Positions 53,130-62,613 of a stretch of DNA of 64,000 bases are shown here, one piece after another. The notes under the pieces are model-generated. The model was given only the letters and a program-made list of their open reading frames with translations, did no database searches and was not told the DNA's origin. A program made the translations under genes and the position numbers. The stretch comes from Bacteroides sp. (lineage in GTDB: Bacteria; Bacteroidota; Bacteroidia; Bacteroidales; Bacteroidaceae). Location of the stretch: the NCBI GenBank assembly GCA_017472925.1, contig JAFUNS010000034.1, positions 231,577 to 295,576 of the forward strand, read 5' to 3'. Position 1 is the first letter of the stretch. Every line of letters begins with the position of its first letter.

Positions 53130-54353
53130 ATGTCCACAGCCTTTCCTTTTGCAAAGCCAGTTTATGTTATGTTGAAGCCGGTAGGTGCTCAATGTAATCT
53201 GGCATGCGCCTATTGTTATTACTTGGAAAAGGCGAAATTGGTGCATGATGGTTCCGGTCAGCTGATGTCGGAAGAATTATTAGAAACGTTTACCAAAGAA
53301 TATATTCAGTCTCAAACGATGCCTCAGGTCTTGTTTACGTGGCACGGTGGAGAGACCTTATTACGTCCTCTGGATTTCTATCGGAAAGCATTGGAATTTC
53401 AAAGGAAGTATGCAGGTGGTAGGATAATAGATAATTGTATTCAAACGAATGGTACGTTACTGACCGATGAATGGTGCCGTTTCTTTAAAGAAAATAATTG
53501 GTTGGTAGGTGTATCCATTGATGGGCCGCAACGGTTCCATGATGCTTTCCGAAAGAATAAGCAGGGGCAACCTTCTTTTGACAAGGTTATGCGTGGAATA
53601 GAATTGTTGAATAAGCATGGTGTTGAATGGAATGCCATGGCGGTAGTCAATGGCTATAATGTGGAATATCCACTTGAATTCTATCGTTTCTTTAAAAGTA
53701 TAGGTTGCCGTTATATTCAGTTTACTCCAGTGGTAGAACGGATTAAGCATAGTGAAGATGGTAGGATGTTGGCTCATGCGGAAGAGGAGGATTGTCCTTT
53801 AACCGATTTGTCTGTAAATCCGGAGCAATGGGGGAATTTTCTGTGTGTGTTGTTTGATGAATGGATACGTACCGATGTAGGTCGTTATTTCATTCAATTG
53901 TTTGATGCTACCTTGGCCAATTGGGTAGGAGAGGAACCGGGAATTTGTTCCATGGCAAGAAGTTGTGGAAAAGCTTTGGCGATGGAATTTAATGGTGACT
54001 TATATGCTTGTGACCATTATGTATTTTCGGAGTACAAATTAGGTAATATTCGTAGTCATTCATTGGCCGGAATGTTGTATGGAAAGGAGCAGATGGCCTT
54101 TGGCGAAAATAAATGGAGGAAATTGACGTCCCGTTGTAATGAATGTAAATACTTGTTTGCCTGTAACGGTGAATGCCCGAAGAATCGGTTTGTGAAGCTT
54201 GATAATGAACCATATAAGCAAAATTATTTATGTAAAGGATATTATCGTTTCTTTGAGCATGTAGCTCCATTTATGGAGTATATGAAAAAAGAACTTCTGG
54301 CCCAACGGGCACCGGCCAATGTTATGGAAGCTCTTCGTCAGGGATTATTGTAA
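53130..54353 (+). CDS. Anaerobic sulfatase-maturating enzyme (radical SAM)
   Basis: A 407-residue cytoplasmic radical SAM enzyme that oxidises the active-site Ser or Cys of sulfatases to formylglycine before export. The AdoMet cluster motif is C-x3-C-x2-C at C22, C26 and C29. Two SPASM auxiliary clusters are supported by C-S-M-A-R-S-C-G, D-L-Y-A-C-D-H-Y and C-N-E-C-K-Y-L-F-A-C-N-G-E-C-P. The Asp after the Cys in A-C-D is at the position of the proposed catalytic base. It is directly downstream of the Ser-type sulfatase. Having a dedicated maturase in the degradation cluster, and not one serving the whole genome from elsewhere, is uncommon. Confidence 0.95.
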   Translation: MSTAFPFAKPVYVMLKPVGAQCNLACAYCYYLEKAKLVHDGSGQLMSEELLETFTKEYIQSQTMPQVLFTWHGGETLLRPLDFYRKALEFQRKYAGGRIIDNCIQTNGTLLTDEWCRFFKENNWLVGVSIDGPQRFHDAFRKNKQGQPSFDKVMRGIELLNKHGVEWNAMAVVNGYNVEYPLEFYRFFKSIGCRYIQFTPVVERIKHSEDGRMLAHAEEEDCPLTDLSVNPEQWGNFLCVLFDEWIRTDVGRYFIQLFDATLANWVGEEPGICSMARSCGKALAMEFNGDLYACDHYVFSEYKLGNIRSHSLAGMLYGKEQMAFGENKWRKLTSRCNECKYLFACNGECPKNRFVKLDNEPYKQNYLCKGYYRFFEHVAPFMEYMKKELLAQRAPANVMEALRQGLL

Positions 54354-54375
54354 TGAAAATATAATAAATGGAAAT

Positions 54376-56721
54376 ATGAATAAAGCTTTGTTTTTCGTGT
54401 TGGGGATTCTTTTCCCTTGTATGGTTTGGGCTGATGTATCTTTTACTTCAGGGAAAAAAGTAAAAGTAAATTTGCCTGTAGAAGAAGCAGAAGTGGTTCA
54501 TACAGCTTTTGATATCTTCAAGAAGGACTTTCAAAGAGTGTTTGGTGCAGAAGTAGTGGAAGCTAAAAAAGCGCACGTTATTATTGGTACGATTGGGCTG
54601 GGTAGTGAAGCAGAAAAGAAACTGTCCAGTCAAACTTTGAATGAGTTGAAATCTCATCGTAAAGCATTTGCTTTGCAAGTAAAAGAGGGTAAGATTTATA
54701 TCGTGGGCAGTGACAAGCGGGGTACTGCTTATGGTATTTTGGAACTCTCTCGCTTGATTGGAGTGTCACCTTGGGAGTGGTGGGCAGATTCTCCGGTAAA
54801 GCAGAAAGAAACTTTTACGCTAAAAGAAGGATTCTCGATGTTGGAATACCCTTCAGTCAAGCATAGAGGTATTTTTATTAATGACGAAGATTGGGGCTTG
54901 ATGCCTTGGAGCGGAAAAACTTATGAACCTTCGGATAGACCAGGGAATATTGGTCCAAAAACTCATGCCCGTATTTTCGAGCTTTTGCTTCGTTTGCGTG
55001 CCAATACATTCTGGCCGGCTATGCATGGATGCTCGGTACCATTCTATTTGGTGGAAGGTAATAAAGAAATGGCAGATAAATATGGCATTTATGTAGGAAC
55101 CTCCCATTGTGAACCGATGGTACGTAATACCAACGGAGAATGGAAACGTAATGAACGTGGACCGTATGATTATGTACATAACCGCGATAGCGTTTTGAAG
55201 TTCTGGCGTGAACGGGTGACAGAATTGGCGGGTTCTGATAATATTTATACCTTGGGTATCCGTGGAGAGCATGACAGCAAGATGTTGGGAGCCAATACGG
55301 TAGAAGAACAGAAAACTGCCATTGCCAATGTGTTGAAAGACCAACGAAAAATGATAGCCGAACTGGTAAATCCAGATGTGGAACAGGTTTCACAAGTATT
55401 CATTCCTTATAAAGAAGTACTTGATGTATATAATGCGGGACTGGAAGTTCCTGAAGATGTATCGTTGATGTGGTGTGACGATAACTATGGCTATATCCGT
55501 CATTTCCCCACAAAAGAAGAGGCTGCACGCAAGGGAGGCAATGGAGTCTATTATCATGTATCTTATTGGGGTCGTCCGCATGATTATCTTTGGATTTCCA
55601 CTTGTCATCCGGGATTGTTGTATACCCAAATGAAGATGGCTTACAATAAAGGAGCTCGTGACATGTGGATACTGAATGTGGGTGATATTAAACCGGCTGA
55701 ATATCAGATTGAATTGTTCATGGATATGGGGTGGGATATAAATGCCATTGAAAACAATGAACGTGGTTTGGAAAAGCATTTGTTTGATTGGTTGGAACGT
55801 GAGTTTGGTACATCGATGGCAAAGGAATTGATTCCTTTGTTGAACGAATATTATCGTTTGGCTTATATCCGTAAGCCGGAATTCATGGGGAATACTCGTA
55901 CCGAGGAAAAAGACCCGGCATTTAAAGTGGTGAAAGATTTGCCTTGGAGTAAGGAAGAAATAGATACTCGTTTGAAGGAATATACAGCTTTAGCCGAAAG
56001 AGTCATTCTTTTGTCAAAAGATGTACCGGCTGAAAAACAACTGGTATGGTACCAATTGGTGGAATATCCTTTGCGCGGTGCGGCAGAAATGAATAAGAAA
56101 CATCTCTATGCGCAGTTGGCTCGTCATGGATTGGCCAAATGGGAACAGAGCGATGAGGCCTTCCAGACCATTGTAGCTATGACTGAAAAGTATAATACCA
56201 TGAATCATGGTAAATGGAACAAGATGATGGATTATCAACCTCGTAATTTGGCTGTCTTCCATCAAGTCCCCCGAACTCAAGTGGAGGAACCCTTGGTGGA
56301 AAAGAAAGTTCCGCTATGTTTGTTGAATGGTAAGGATTATATTTCCTATCAAGGCATTCAACCAGTTTGTTATGGTATGGGATACCAGCGTGGAGCCGTT
56401 CATTTAGAAAAGGGTACATCGGTTACTTATGAAGTGAATACCACTTTGCCCGATTCTGTTGGTATTACAGTAGCTTTGGCTCCCAATCATCCGGTTGAAG
56501 GCAAACAGCTTCGATATGCTATATCGGTGAATGGTGAAGAACCACAAGTGGTGGATTATCATACCGAAGGCCGTAGTGAGGAATGGAAAATAAATGTATT
56601 GACCAATCAGGCGCTTCGAACCACGCAGCATAAAGTAAGTAGCAGTAATTCATTGAAACTTACCATTACTGCTTTGGATGAAGGTGTAGTGATTGACCAG
56701 TTGAAAATCATGAATAAGTAA
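54376..56721 (+). CDS. GH115-like alpha-glucuronidase
   Basis: A 781-residue secreted enzyme of the GH115 type, which removes glucuronic or 4-O-methylglucuronic acid from glycan chains. A signal peptide (1-19) leads into an N-terminal beta-alpha domain (about 20-165, I-I-G-T-I-G), a TIM barrel (about 170-470, with H-R-G-I-F-I-N-D-E-D-W and L-G-I-R-G-E-H-D), and helical and beta C-terminal parts. The ATG at 54376 starts the signal peptide; the frame opens 19 codons earlier inside the maturase gene. It lies between the sulfatase maturase and the GH28 gene. This makes a glucuronic-acid-decorated, sulfated target plausible. Confidence 0.88.
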   Translation: MNKALFFVLGILFPCMVWADVSFTSGKKVKVNLPVEEAEVVHTAFDIFKKDFQRVFGAEVVEAKKAHVIIGTIGLGSEAEKKLSSQTLNELKSHRKAFALQVKEGKIYIVGSDKRGTAYGILELSRLIGVSPWEWWADSPVKQKETFTLKEGFSMLEYPSVKHRGIFINDEDWGLMPWSGKTYEPSDRPGNIGPKTHARIFELLLRLRANTFWPAMHGCSVPFYLVEGNKEMADKYGIYVGTSHCEPMVRNTNGEWKRNERGPYDYVHNRDSVLKFWRERVTELAGSDNIYTLGIRGEHDSKMLGANTVEEQKTAIANVLKDQRKMIAELVNPDVEQVSQVFIPYKEVLDVYNAGLEVPEDVSLMWCDDNYGYIRHFPTKEEAARKGGNGVYYHVSYWGRPHDYLWISTCHPGLLYTQMKMAYNKGARDMWILNVGDIKPAEYQIELFMDMGWDINAIENNERGLEKHLFDWLEREFGTSMAKELIPLLNEYYRLAYIRKPEFMGNTRTEEKDPAFKVVKDLPWSKEEIDTRLKEYTALAERVILLSKDVPAEKQLVWYQLVEYPLRGAAEMNKKHLYAQLARHGLAKWEQSDEAFQTIVAMTEKYNTMNHGKWNKMMDYQPRNLAVFHQVPRTQVEEPLVEKKVPLCLLNGKDYISYQGIQPVCYGMGYQRGAVHLEKGTSVTYEVNTTLPDSVGITVALAPNHPVEGKQLRYAISVNGEEPQVVDYHTEGRSEEWKINVLTNQALRTTQHKVSSSNSLKLTITALDEGVVIDQLKIMNK

Positions 56722-56742
56722 TAACTATAATGATAGTATAAT

Positions 56743-58149
56743 ATGGTAAGATTAGTAAGTGTACTTCTTGTAAGTATTTTAATGGTGGCTTGTAAGCCAA
56801 CCATTGGTTATGAAACTGTTGAAGTGAATGCTCCTTTTCCTATGGAGCCAATCAAAGTGTGCATCTTCCCTGATCAGGATTTTGTGATTACAGAATATGG
56901 TGCAGTAGCAGAAGAAGGACAAGATAATACAGCAGCGATAGCCAAAACCATAGCTGCTTGTAACGAAGCGGGTGGTGGTAGAGTAGTGGTACCTGCCGGA
57001 ACATGGGTAACCGGCCCTATTCATTATAAGAGTAATGTCAATCTTCATTTGGAAGAAGGAGCCGTACTTAGCTTTACGGACAATCCACAAGATTATTTAC
57101 CGGCGGTGATGACTTCGTGGGAAGGTATGGAGTGCTACAATTACTCCCCATTATTGTATGCTTTTGAATGTGAAAACATAGCATTGACAGGCAAAGGGAA
57201 ACTACAGCCTAAGATGGATACATGGAAGGTTTGGTTTGCCCGTCCTAAGGCTCACATGGATGCTTTAGCAGGATTGTATCATCAAATGTCAAATGGCGTT
57301 TCGGTAGAAGAACGTCAGGTGGCTGTTGGCGAAAATAATTTCCGTCCACATCTTATTCATTGGAACCGTTGCAAGAATGTGTTGCTTGATGGTATTCAGA
57401 TAGAAGGAAGCCCGTTCTGGACTATTCACATGTATATGTGTGATGGAGGAGTAGCCCGTAACCTTCATGTAAAGGCTCACGGACATAACAACGATGGCAT
57501 TGATTTGGAAATGACCCGTAATTTTCTGGTGGAGGACTGTACCTTTGATCAAGGGGATGATGCGGTGGTTGTCAAGTCGGGCCGTAATCAGGATGCATGG
57601 CGATTGAATACTCCAAGTGAAAACATCGTTGTACGTAATTGTACAATCTTGGCCGGACATGTATTGTTGGGTATCGGTAGTGAAATGGCAGGTGGTGTTC
57701 GTAATGTATATATGCACGATTGTGTAGCACCGAATTCTGTTCACCGTTTGATGTTCCTTAAAGCCAATCATCGTCGGGGAGGTTTCATTGAAAACATCCA
57801 CATGGAGAATGTAAAGACGGGCAGCACGCTTCGTGTACTTGAAATTGATACCGATGTGCTTTATCAATGGCGTAATATTGTTCCTACTTACGAAGAACGT
57901 ATCACTAAGATTGACGGTATTTATATGACTAATGTACAATGTGAATCGGCCAAAATGATTTACGAACTGAAGGGAGATGAACGCCTTCCCATCCAGAACG
58001 TAAGCATGAAGGATGTACACGTAACCAGTGTATCAGACAGCATAAACAAGGTTGTTTATGCCGAGAACGTTGTAATCGAAAATGTTACTTTTGACCATGT
58101 TGAGAATGACCAATTGAATGAATTGAACAAATATATTGGTAACAAGTAG
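56743..58149 (+). CDS. GH28-family polygalacturonase-like lipoprotein
   Basis: A 468-residue predicted lipoprotein (L-M-V-A-C, Cys17) with a right-handed beta-helix. The family motifs are present in slightly altered form: N-N-D-G-I-D (249-254, catalytic D251), Q-G-D-D-A-V (D272 and D273) and G-H-V-L-L-G-I-G-S (H306). The common R-x-K motif is replaced by L-K-A-N-H-R-R-G-G. GH28 enzymes cut alpha-galacturonic acid linkages, or remove rhamnose or xylose caps from pectin. It ends the cluster and is separated by only 3 nt from the convergent radical SAM gene. Confidence 0.9.
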   Translation: MVRLVSVLLVSILMVACKPTIGYETVEVNAPFPMEPIKVCIFPDQDFVITEYGAVAEEGQDNTAAIAKTIAACNEAGGGRVVVPAGTWVTGPIHYKSNVNLHLEEGAVLSFTDNPQDYLPAVMTSWEGMECYNYSPLLYAFECENIALTGKGKLQPKMDTWKVWFARPKAHMDALAGLYHQMSNGVSVEERQVAVGENNFRPHLIHWNRCKNVLLDGIQIEGSPFWTIHMYMCDGGVARNLHVKAHGHNNDGIDLEMTRNFLVEDCTFDQGDDAVVVKSGRNQDAWRLNTPSENIVVRNCTILAGHVLLGIGSEMAGGVRNVYMHDCVAPNSVHRLMFLKANHRRGGFIENIHMENVKTGSTLRVLEIDTDVLYQWRNIVPTYEERITKIDGIYMTNVQCESAKMIYELKGDERLPIQNVSMKDVHVTSVSDSINKVVYAENVVIENVTFDHVENDQLNELNKYIGNK

Positions 58150-58152
58150 TTG

Positions 58153-59790
58153 TCAGCTCTTAGCTTTGAATACCGGCTCAATCTTTTGAATCTCGGTTTC
58201 GAAGCCAAACCAATAACCATGCAAGCCTTCGTCGTCTGTGGGTAAGAAACAGAGGCGGAGGCTTTCTTTGTAAGTGCCATACATTACTTCCCAATGTGGG
58301 GGAGGAGTTTGATGCTTGGTCCTGACTCTTTCTGCCGGAAGTTTCTTGAGTGACATGCCGGCTTCTATCCATGCAGTGCTGACAAGAAGCAAATATTCCG
58401 GACATTCCCTTTTACAGAATTCGTATAATATCAATCCTCTCTTTTCCAAACTTAAAGGTTGGTCAATCAGGCTTCCTGATAGATAAAAGGTGAGAAGAGA
58501 TTTCAAGAAACCTTTGCAGTGTAGAATGAGGTAGCGTGTCACCTCTCTCCATGCTTGCGTGTTGTAATAGGCATCGAGCAAGCGGGAAAGTGCTCGGGTT
58601 ATCTGTAACTCCACTGTGCCCATTTCGTTGGTTTGAAGGACTTCGTAAGGTGGAAGTGGTGAATAGCGAATCCCTAATTCTTCAGCTCGTCGGCGCATTT
58701 CGGTTCCCGGCAATAGCTTCAAGGATTCTAATTGGATTTCTCCAGCCCGATAGGAAGCCAACGTCTCGATGTCTTCATAAATTTCATTCAGGTGATAAAG
58801 AGGAAGACCTGCAATCAAATCGGCATGGGTCTCCATGTTGTTGAGCGAGCATAAGAATTGCAAACCCTCCAAAGCGTCCGATAGTTTCCCCTTTCGCTGG
58901 CATTTCTCCAAGACGGATTCTCGTAGACTTTGGATTCCAGCTTCCAAATGAAGCAAACCGGTGGGAAGTTGTTTCAATTTCTCTTTTAGTTCGGCAGATA
59001 ATAGGGCCGGATGTATTTCCAGATGGAAACGGATATGAGGATAAAACTCTAAAAACAAGTCGAGCAATTCATTGGCGCGGCGAGTATTGTAATTGAAGGT
59101 ACGGTCGAGCACACGGACATTCTGGATACCATGGCTATGTATCATTTGTAGACGTTTACGGATAGTATCTAAGGGTAGCGTACGTACAGGTTTTTCGCCT
59201 CCACTTACGCAGAAGGCACAGGTGTTAAAACATCCACGAGTGGTTTCCAACTGAACGAAAGGTTTTGTCCAATTGAAGAAAGGGCTCTCTTCTGGAGCTA
59301 CCTGTTGGTCAAAATGTTGTACTCTGGCCAATCCGTTATCTTGATACTGGTTGTTGGCATCCAAGTAACAAAGACCTATGATGTCTTTCCAATGTTCCGG
59401 TTGATTCCAATGATGTATCCAGAGTGGGAATTGTTCTTCTCCTTCTCCACGGAACACGCAATCAACAAAAGGATTTTTTCTCAAAAAGGATTCATTATCG
59501 CCTAAGAACTCAGGACCGCCTAATATGAGCTTTACATGAGGGAGTACCGCTTTGACACGAGATGTGATGTGCATCATACTTTCGTGGTTGAACAACCATA
59601 AACTACCTGCTATGATGTCGGGTCCTTTTACACAGATATTGGACGCAATTGTGCCGACATTATCATTGATAGTGGCTGATACGATATCCCATTCGTATGT
59701 GTCGTTTTCCATGAGTTGTGCATGGAGAGCTGGTAAAGCCAATGAAGAGTGTGCGTATGAACTGTTCAGATCAATCCAAAGTATTTTCAT
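58153..59790 (-). CDS. B12-binding-domain radical SAM protein (DUF4080 type)
   Basis: A 545-residue cytoplasmic radical SAM enzyme. The N-terminal 130 residues form the Rossmann-like B12-binding domain (I-L-G-G-P-E-F-L-G and V-F-R-G-E-G-E-E), though the strict D-x-H-x-x-G cobalamin motif is not evident. The AdoMet cluster motif is C-F-N-T-C-A-F-C (C187, C191, C194). A long C-terminal region (about 380-545) matches the DUF4080 layout by memory. Its reaction is unknown. It lies 8 nt downstream of a sodium:solute symporter gene and shares its transcript. Confidence 0.88.
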   Translation of the reverse strand: MKILWIDLNSSYAHSSLALPALHAQLMENDTYEWDIVSATINDNVGTIASNICVKGPDIIAGSLWLFNHESMMHITSRVKAVLPHVKLILGGPEFLGDNESFLRKNPFVDCVFRGEGEEQFPLWIHHWNQPEHWKDIIGLCYLDANNQYQDNGLARVQHFDQQVAPEESPFFNWTKPFVQLETTRGCFNTCAFCVSGGEKPVRTLPLDTIRKRLQMIHSHGIQNVRVLDRTFNYNTRRANELLDLFLEFYPHIRFHLEIHPALLSAELKEKLKQLPTGLLHLEAGIQSLRESVLEKCQRKGKLSDALEGLQFLCSLNNMETHADLIAGLPLYHLNEIYEDIETLASYRAGEIQLESLKLLPGTEMRRRAEELGIRYSPLPPYEVLQTNEMGTVELQITRALSRLLDAYYNTQAWREVTRYLILHCKGFLKSLLTFYLSGSLIDQPLSLEKRGLILYEFCKRECPEYLLLVSTAWIEAGMSLKKLPAERVRTKHQTPPPHWEVMYGTYKESLRLCFLPTDDEGLHGYWFGFETEIQKIEPVFKAKS

Positions 59791-59798
59791 AAATCCTT

Positions 59799-61253
59799 CT
59801 AATCTTGTTTTTTACATAAAACGTGAGCCAATACAAAACCCACTAAAAAGATAACTGCCGTTCCCAATACGATGGCCATGTATTCATGGATGCCGGAACT
59901 TGGCAAACCTAACCATTCGGCTGCAGAAATCCAACCGATAAGGATAACTCCACAAATTACTCCGATAGCTGCATGGATGTTACGTGCCTTGTGTGCCAAA
60001 TATCCTAACAGGAACAACCCGAGCATACCTCCACTGAAAATGGAAGAGAGTTTCCACCACGCATCAAGAATACTGTCTACATTCACAAGTGCCAAGGCTA
60101 TAATTATACCTAAAACTCCGACAATAAGACTAGCAGCTTTCAGTACGTATAGTTGTTCACGGTCGGTACAATTCTTACGGATACGTTTGTAGTAGTCGGT
60201 CAGAATGATGGTAGAGGAACTGGTAACACTGGTAGCTACTGTGCTCATACCTGCTGCAAAAATGGATGCGATGAGCAAACCGGTTAATCCTACAGGTAGT
60301 TGGTTGACAATGAAAAGTGGGAATACGTAATCGGCCTTGATGCCTTCGGCGGGCAATAATTCGGGGTATACTTGATAATAAGCATAAAGTGCAGTGCCTA
60401 TCAAGAAGAATACAGCTGATACCGGAATGAATAAGTAGCCACCAAATAAAGCCGAGAATTTGGCCTCTTTCTCATTCTTGGCCGTATGGTATCGTTGTAC
60501 ATAATTCTGGTCTATCCCATAGTTCTGGAGGTTGGTAAATATACCATAAATCAAACATACCCAAAAAGTAGAGCTGCTTATTCCCCAATCGAAAGAACCT
60601 AACGAGAATTTATGGTCGGCCATAGCTATTTCGAAAGTTTGTATAGGCCCTTTGGGCATGCTGAAAAGTAGTATGAACAGACATATCAAAGCTCCTCCAA
60701 TCAAGATGAATCCTTGGATAGCTTCTGTCCAAATCACTCCTTTTACCCCTCCCATCATGGAATAGATTATGATGGCAATGCTGGTGATGATGATAACTGT
60801 CTGTAAATCCCACCCCATCAAAATATTCATGGGAAGTGCCAATAAGAATAGGATAGACCCCATGCGGGCTATTTGTGTGAGCAGATAGCAGGCCGAAGCG
60901 TAAAGTCTGGCCCATGCACCAAAGCGTTCTTCCAAAAAACTATATGCCGATACACTCCCTTGGCTACGATAAAAGGGTACGAAATATTTAGCTGCAAAAT
61001 AGGAGGCAATGGGAATGGACAAACTAAACACAAATGCATTCCAATCGCCGGCAAAGGCTTTCCCCGGATAACCCAAATAACTGATACTACTAACGTATGT
61101 GGCAAAGATGGACATACCTACCACCCAACCGGGTAGGCTACGGCCAGCTGAAGTGAATTCTTCGGATGAGGCCTTTTTGTTGAAGAAAGAACAACCAAAA
61201 AGAACAATCCCCCCGGTAAAGAGGAGAAAAACAATAAGGTCGACAATATGCAT
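59799..61253 (-). CDS. Sodium:solute symporter (SSS family)
   Basis: A 484-residue inner-membrane transporter with about 13 hydrophobic helices. It starts in the typical way (D-L-I-V-F-L-L-F-T-G-G-I) and has the S-A-G-R-S-L-P-G-W motif near residue 37, the F-A-T-Y-V-S-S-I-S-Y-L-G-Y-P segment in helix 2, and the helix-9-like A-G-M-S-T-V-A-T-S-V-T-S-S-S segment that forms the sodium site. Related transporters take up sialic acid, sugars or organic acids. Pairing with a B12 radical SAM gene gives no direct clue to the substrate. Confidence 0.92.
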   Translation of the reverse strand: MHIVDLIVFLLFTGGIVLFGCSFFNKKASSEEFTSAGRSLPGWVVGMSIFATYVSSISYLGYPGKAFAGDWNAFVFSLSIPIASYFAAKYFVPFYRSQGSVSAYSFLEERFGAWARLYASACYLLTQIARMGSILFLLALPMNILMGWDLQTVIIITSIAIIIYSMMGGVKGVIWTEAIQGFILIGGALICLFILLFSMPKGPIQTFEIAMADHKFSLGSFDWGISSSTFWVCLIYGIFTNLQNYGIDQNYVQRYHTAKNEKEAKFSALFGGYLFIPVSAVFFLIGTALYAYYQVYPELLPAEGIKADYVFPLFIVNQLPVGLTGLLIASIFAAGMSTVATSVTSSSTIILTDYYKRIRKNCTDREQLYVLKAASLIVGVLGIIIALALVNVDSILDAWWKLSSIFSGGMLGLFLLGYLAHKARNIHAAIGVICGVILIGWISAAEWLGLPSSGIHEYMAIVLGTAVIFLVGFVLAHVLCKKQD

Positions 61254-61278
61254 AAGGTGTGAATAAGTTATTTGCCTA

Positions 61279-61286
61279 CAAATATA
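61279..61286 (-). promoter_or_regulatory. -7 element of the symporter operon
   Basis: The minus strand reads TATATTTG, 25 nt before the symporter start codon. It lies back to back with the divergent promoter at 61295-61327. Confidence 0.55.
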
Positions 61287-61294
61287 AGGTTTTA

Positions 61295-61327
61295 TTTGTA
61301 TTTATCCGATAAACTTTTCTATCTTTG
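61295..61327 (+). promoter_or_regulatory. Promoter of the methyltransferase-like/adenosyltransferase operon
   Basis: TTTG (61295-61298), a 21-nt spacer and TATCTTTG (61320-61327). It excludes the GTG at 61337, almost at the transcription start, as a usual initiation codon and favours the ATG at 61349. Confidence 0.75.
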
Positions 61328-61348
61328 TATAACTAAGTGTTTTTGTTT

Positions 61349-61972
61349 ATGGCATTTGTACGTAGATATTGGAATTGGTGCAGACGATTTCGGCACCGTT
61401 GTGGCTACGGAGTACATTCTCCGTCCGATTTCTTTTTGATAACCTCTGTTATCTATGAACAATTGCCTTATTATGCTTACCATACGCTTGAAAAGAAACA
61501 TTTCTCTAACTTCTTGCCTCATTACCGTAAGAAAATAAACCGTCTCTTGTTTCGTTTGGTGAACTATCTGCATCCCCAATCGTTGATAGAGGTGGGTGTG
61601 GGTAACGGAGCTTCCATGAGCTATATGCGGGCAGCCCGAAGTGCGATGAAATCATGTACCATCAAAGGGAAGGATTTGGACAAGACGCTGATGAAGTTGG
61701 AAGAAGATATCCAATCATTGGGAGGAATTGATATGTTGCATATCGGCCATACCCCTTATTATAAAGAGGTTTTTGAAAAGGCACTTCTGTCAGTAAGTGA
61801 ACGCTCGTGCATCATAGTCGGTAACATCTATCAATCGGAAGAAAAAAAAGAATGGTGGAAACAATTGAAAGAAGATGAGCGGGTAAGGCTGACTTTCGAT
61901 TTATATGACATAGGGCTGGTATTCTTTGATAAGAAAAGAATCAAGCAAAACTATATTGTTAACTTTTTATAG
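61349..61972 (+). CDS. Class I SAM-methyltransferase-like protein
   Basis: A 207-residue cytoplasmic protein with a Rossmann-like pattern. Its S-L-I-E-V-G-V-G-N-G-A-S motif (about residues 81-92) resembles the AdoMet-binding G-x-G-x-G loop, followed by K-G-K-D-L-D and a V-G-N-I-Y-Q-S-E motif. The N-terminus is basic and aromatic (R-R-Y-W-N-W-C-R-R-F-R-H-R-C). The target molecule is unknown. It is 6 nt upstream of the cobalamin adenosyltransferase gene and is translated from the same message. Confidence 0.7.
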   Translation: MAFVRRYWNWCRRFRHRCGYGVHSPSDFFLITSVIYEQLPYYAYHTLEKKHFSNFLPHYRKKINRLLFRLVNYLHPQSLIEVGVGNGASMSYMRAARSAMKSCTIKGKDLDKTLMKLEEDIQSLGGIDMLHIGHTPYYKEVFEKALLSVSERSCIIVGNIYQSEEKKEWWKQLKEDERVRLTFDLYDIGLVFFDKKRIKQNYIVNFL

Positions 61973-61978
61973 AAACTC

Positions 61979-62542
61979 ATGAAAAAGAGTGTAATATATA
62001 CTCGTACAGGCGATAAAGGAACCACTTCATTAGTAGGAGGAACTCGAGTTCCGAAGACACATATCCGTTTGGAGGCTTATGGAACGATTGATGAATTGGA
62101 TACTCATTTGGGACTTTTATTGACTTATCTGACAGAACAGGAAGATAAGGAATTGGTATTATGGGTACAACATAAAATGTTTACCATCGGTTCTTATTTG
62201 GCTACCGACCAATCGAGTACCACATTGCGTATTGAAAGTCAGATACACGAGCTGGATATTTCTCGATTGGAGGAAGCCATTGATAAAATAGATCAGACAC
62301 TCCCTCCACTAAGAGCATTTGTGATTCCTGGGGGAGCACGCGAATCGGCTGTTTGTCAGGTTTGTAGAACGGTGTGCCGTCGGGCGGAAAGACGTATCCT
62401 TGCATTGGCCGAAGAGTGTACGGTGGATGATTATGTAACGGCATTTATCAATCGATTATCCGATTATTTGTTTGTTTTATCCAGAAAATTGAACTTATTG
62501 GCCCAAACCGATGAAATTTATTGGGATAAAGATTGCAAATGA
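61979..62542 (+). CDS. Cob(I)alamin adenosyltransferase, PduO type
   Basis: A 187-residue cytoplasmic enzyme that attaches the adenosyl group of ATP to reduced cobalamin. The N-terminal [12 protein letters not shown] (7-18) is the ATP-binding signature of the PduO family, and the C-terminal helical part holds [10 protein letters not shown] and L-N-R-L-S-D-Y-L-F-type motifs. The length is normal. The gene is near, but on the opposite strand from, a B12-binding radical SAM gene. No riboswitch is seen in the short upstream region. Confidence 0.95.
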   Translation: MKKSVIYTRTGDKGTTSLVGGTRVPKTHIRLEAYGTIDELDTHLGLLLTYLTEQEDKELVLWVQHKMFTIGSYLATDQSSTTLRIESQIHELDISRLEEAIDKIDQTLPPLRAFVIPGGARESAVCQVCRTVCRRAERRILALAEECTVDDYVTAFINRLSDYLFVLSRKLNLLAQTDEIYWDKDCK

Positions 62543-62562
62543 AATATTTTGTTATACTTTTG
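62533..62562 (+). promoter_or_regulatory. Possible promoter of the DUF2795 gene
   Basis: ATTG-like (62532-62535), about 19 nt, TACTTTTG (62555-62562). The ATG at 62614 is 51 nt downstream. Confidence 0.5.
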
Positions 62563-62613
62563 CGGCTGAATAAAGAGTAATATCAAAATTGTTTATAAAT
62601 TAAAAGTAAAGAT

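Noticed and set aside
61337-61348. GTG start for the methyltransferase-like gene
   Set aside because: It would be about 3-4 nt from the expected transcription start; the ATG at 61349 is better placed.
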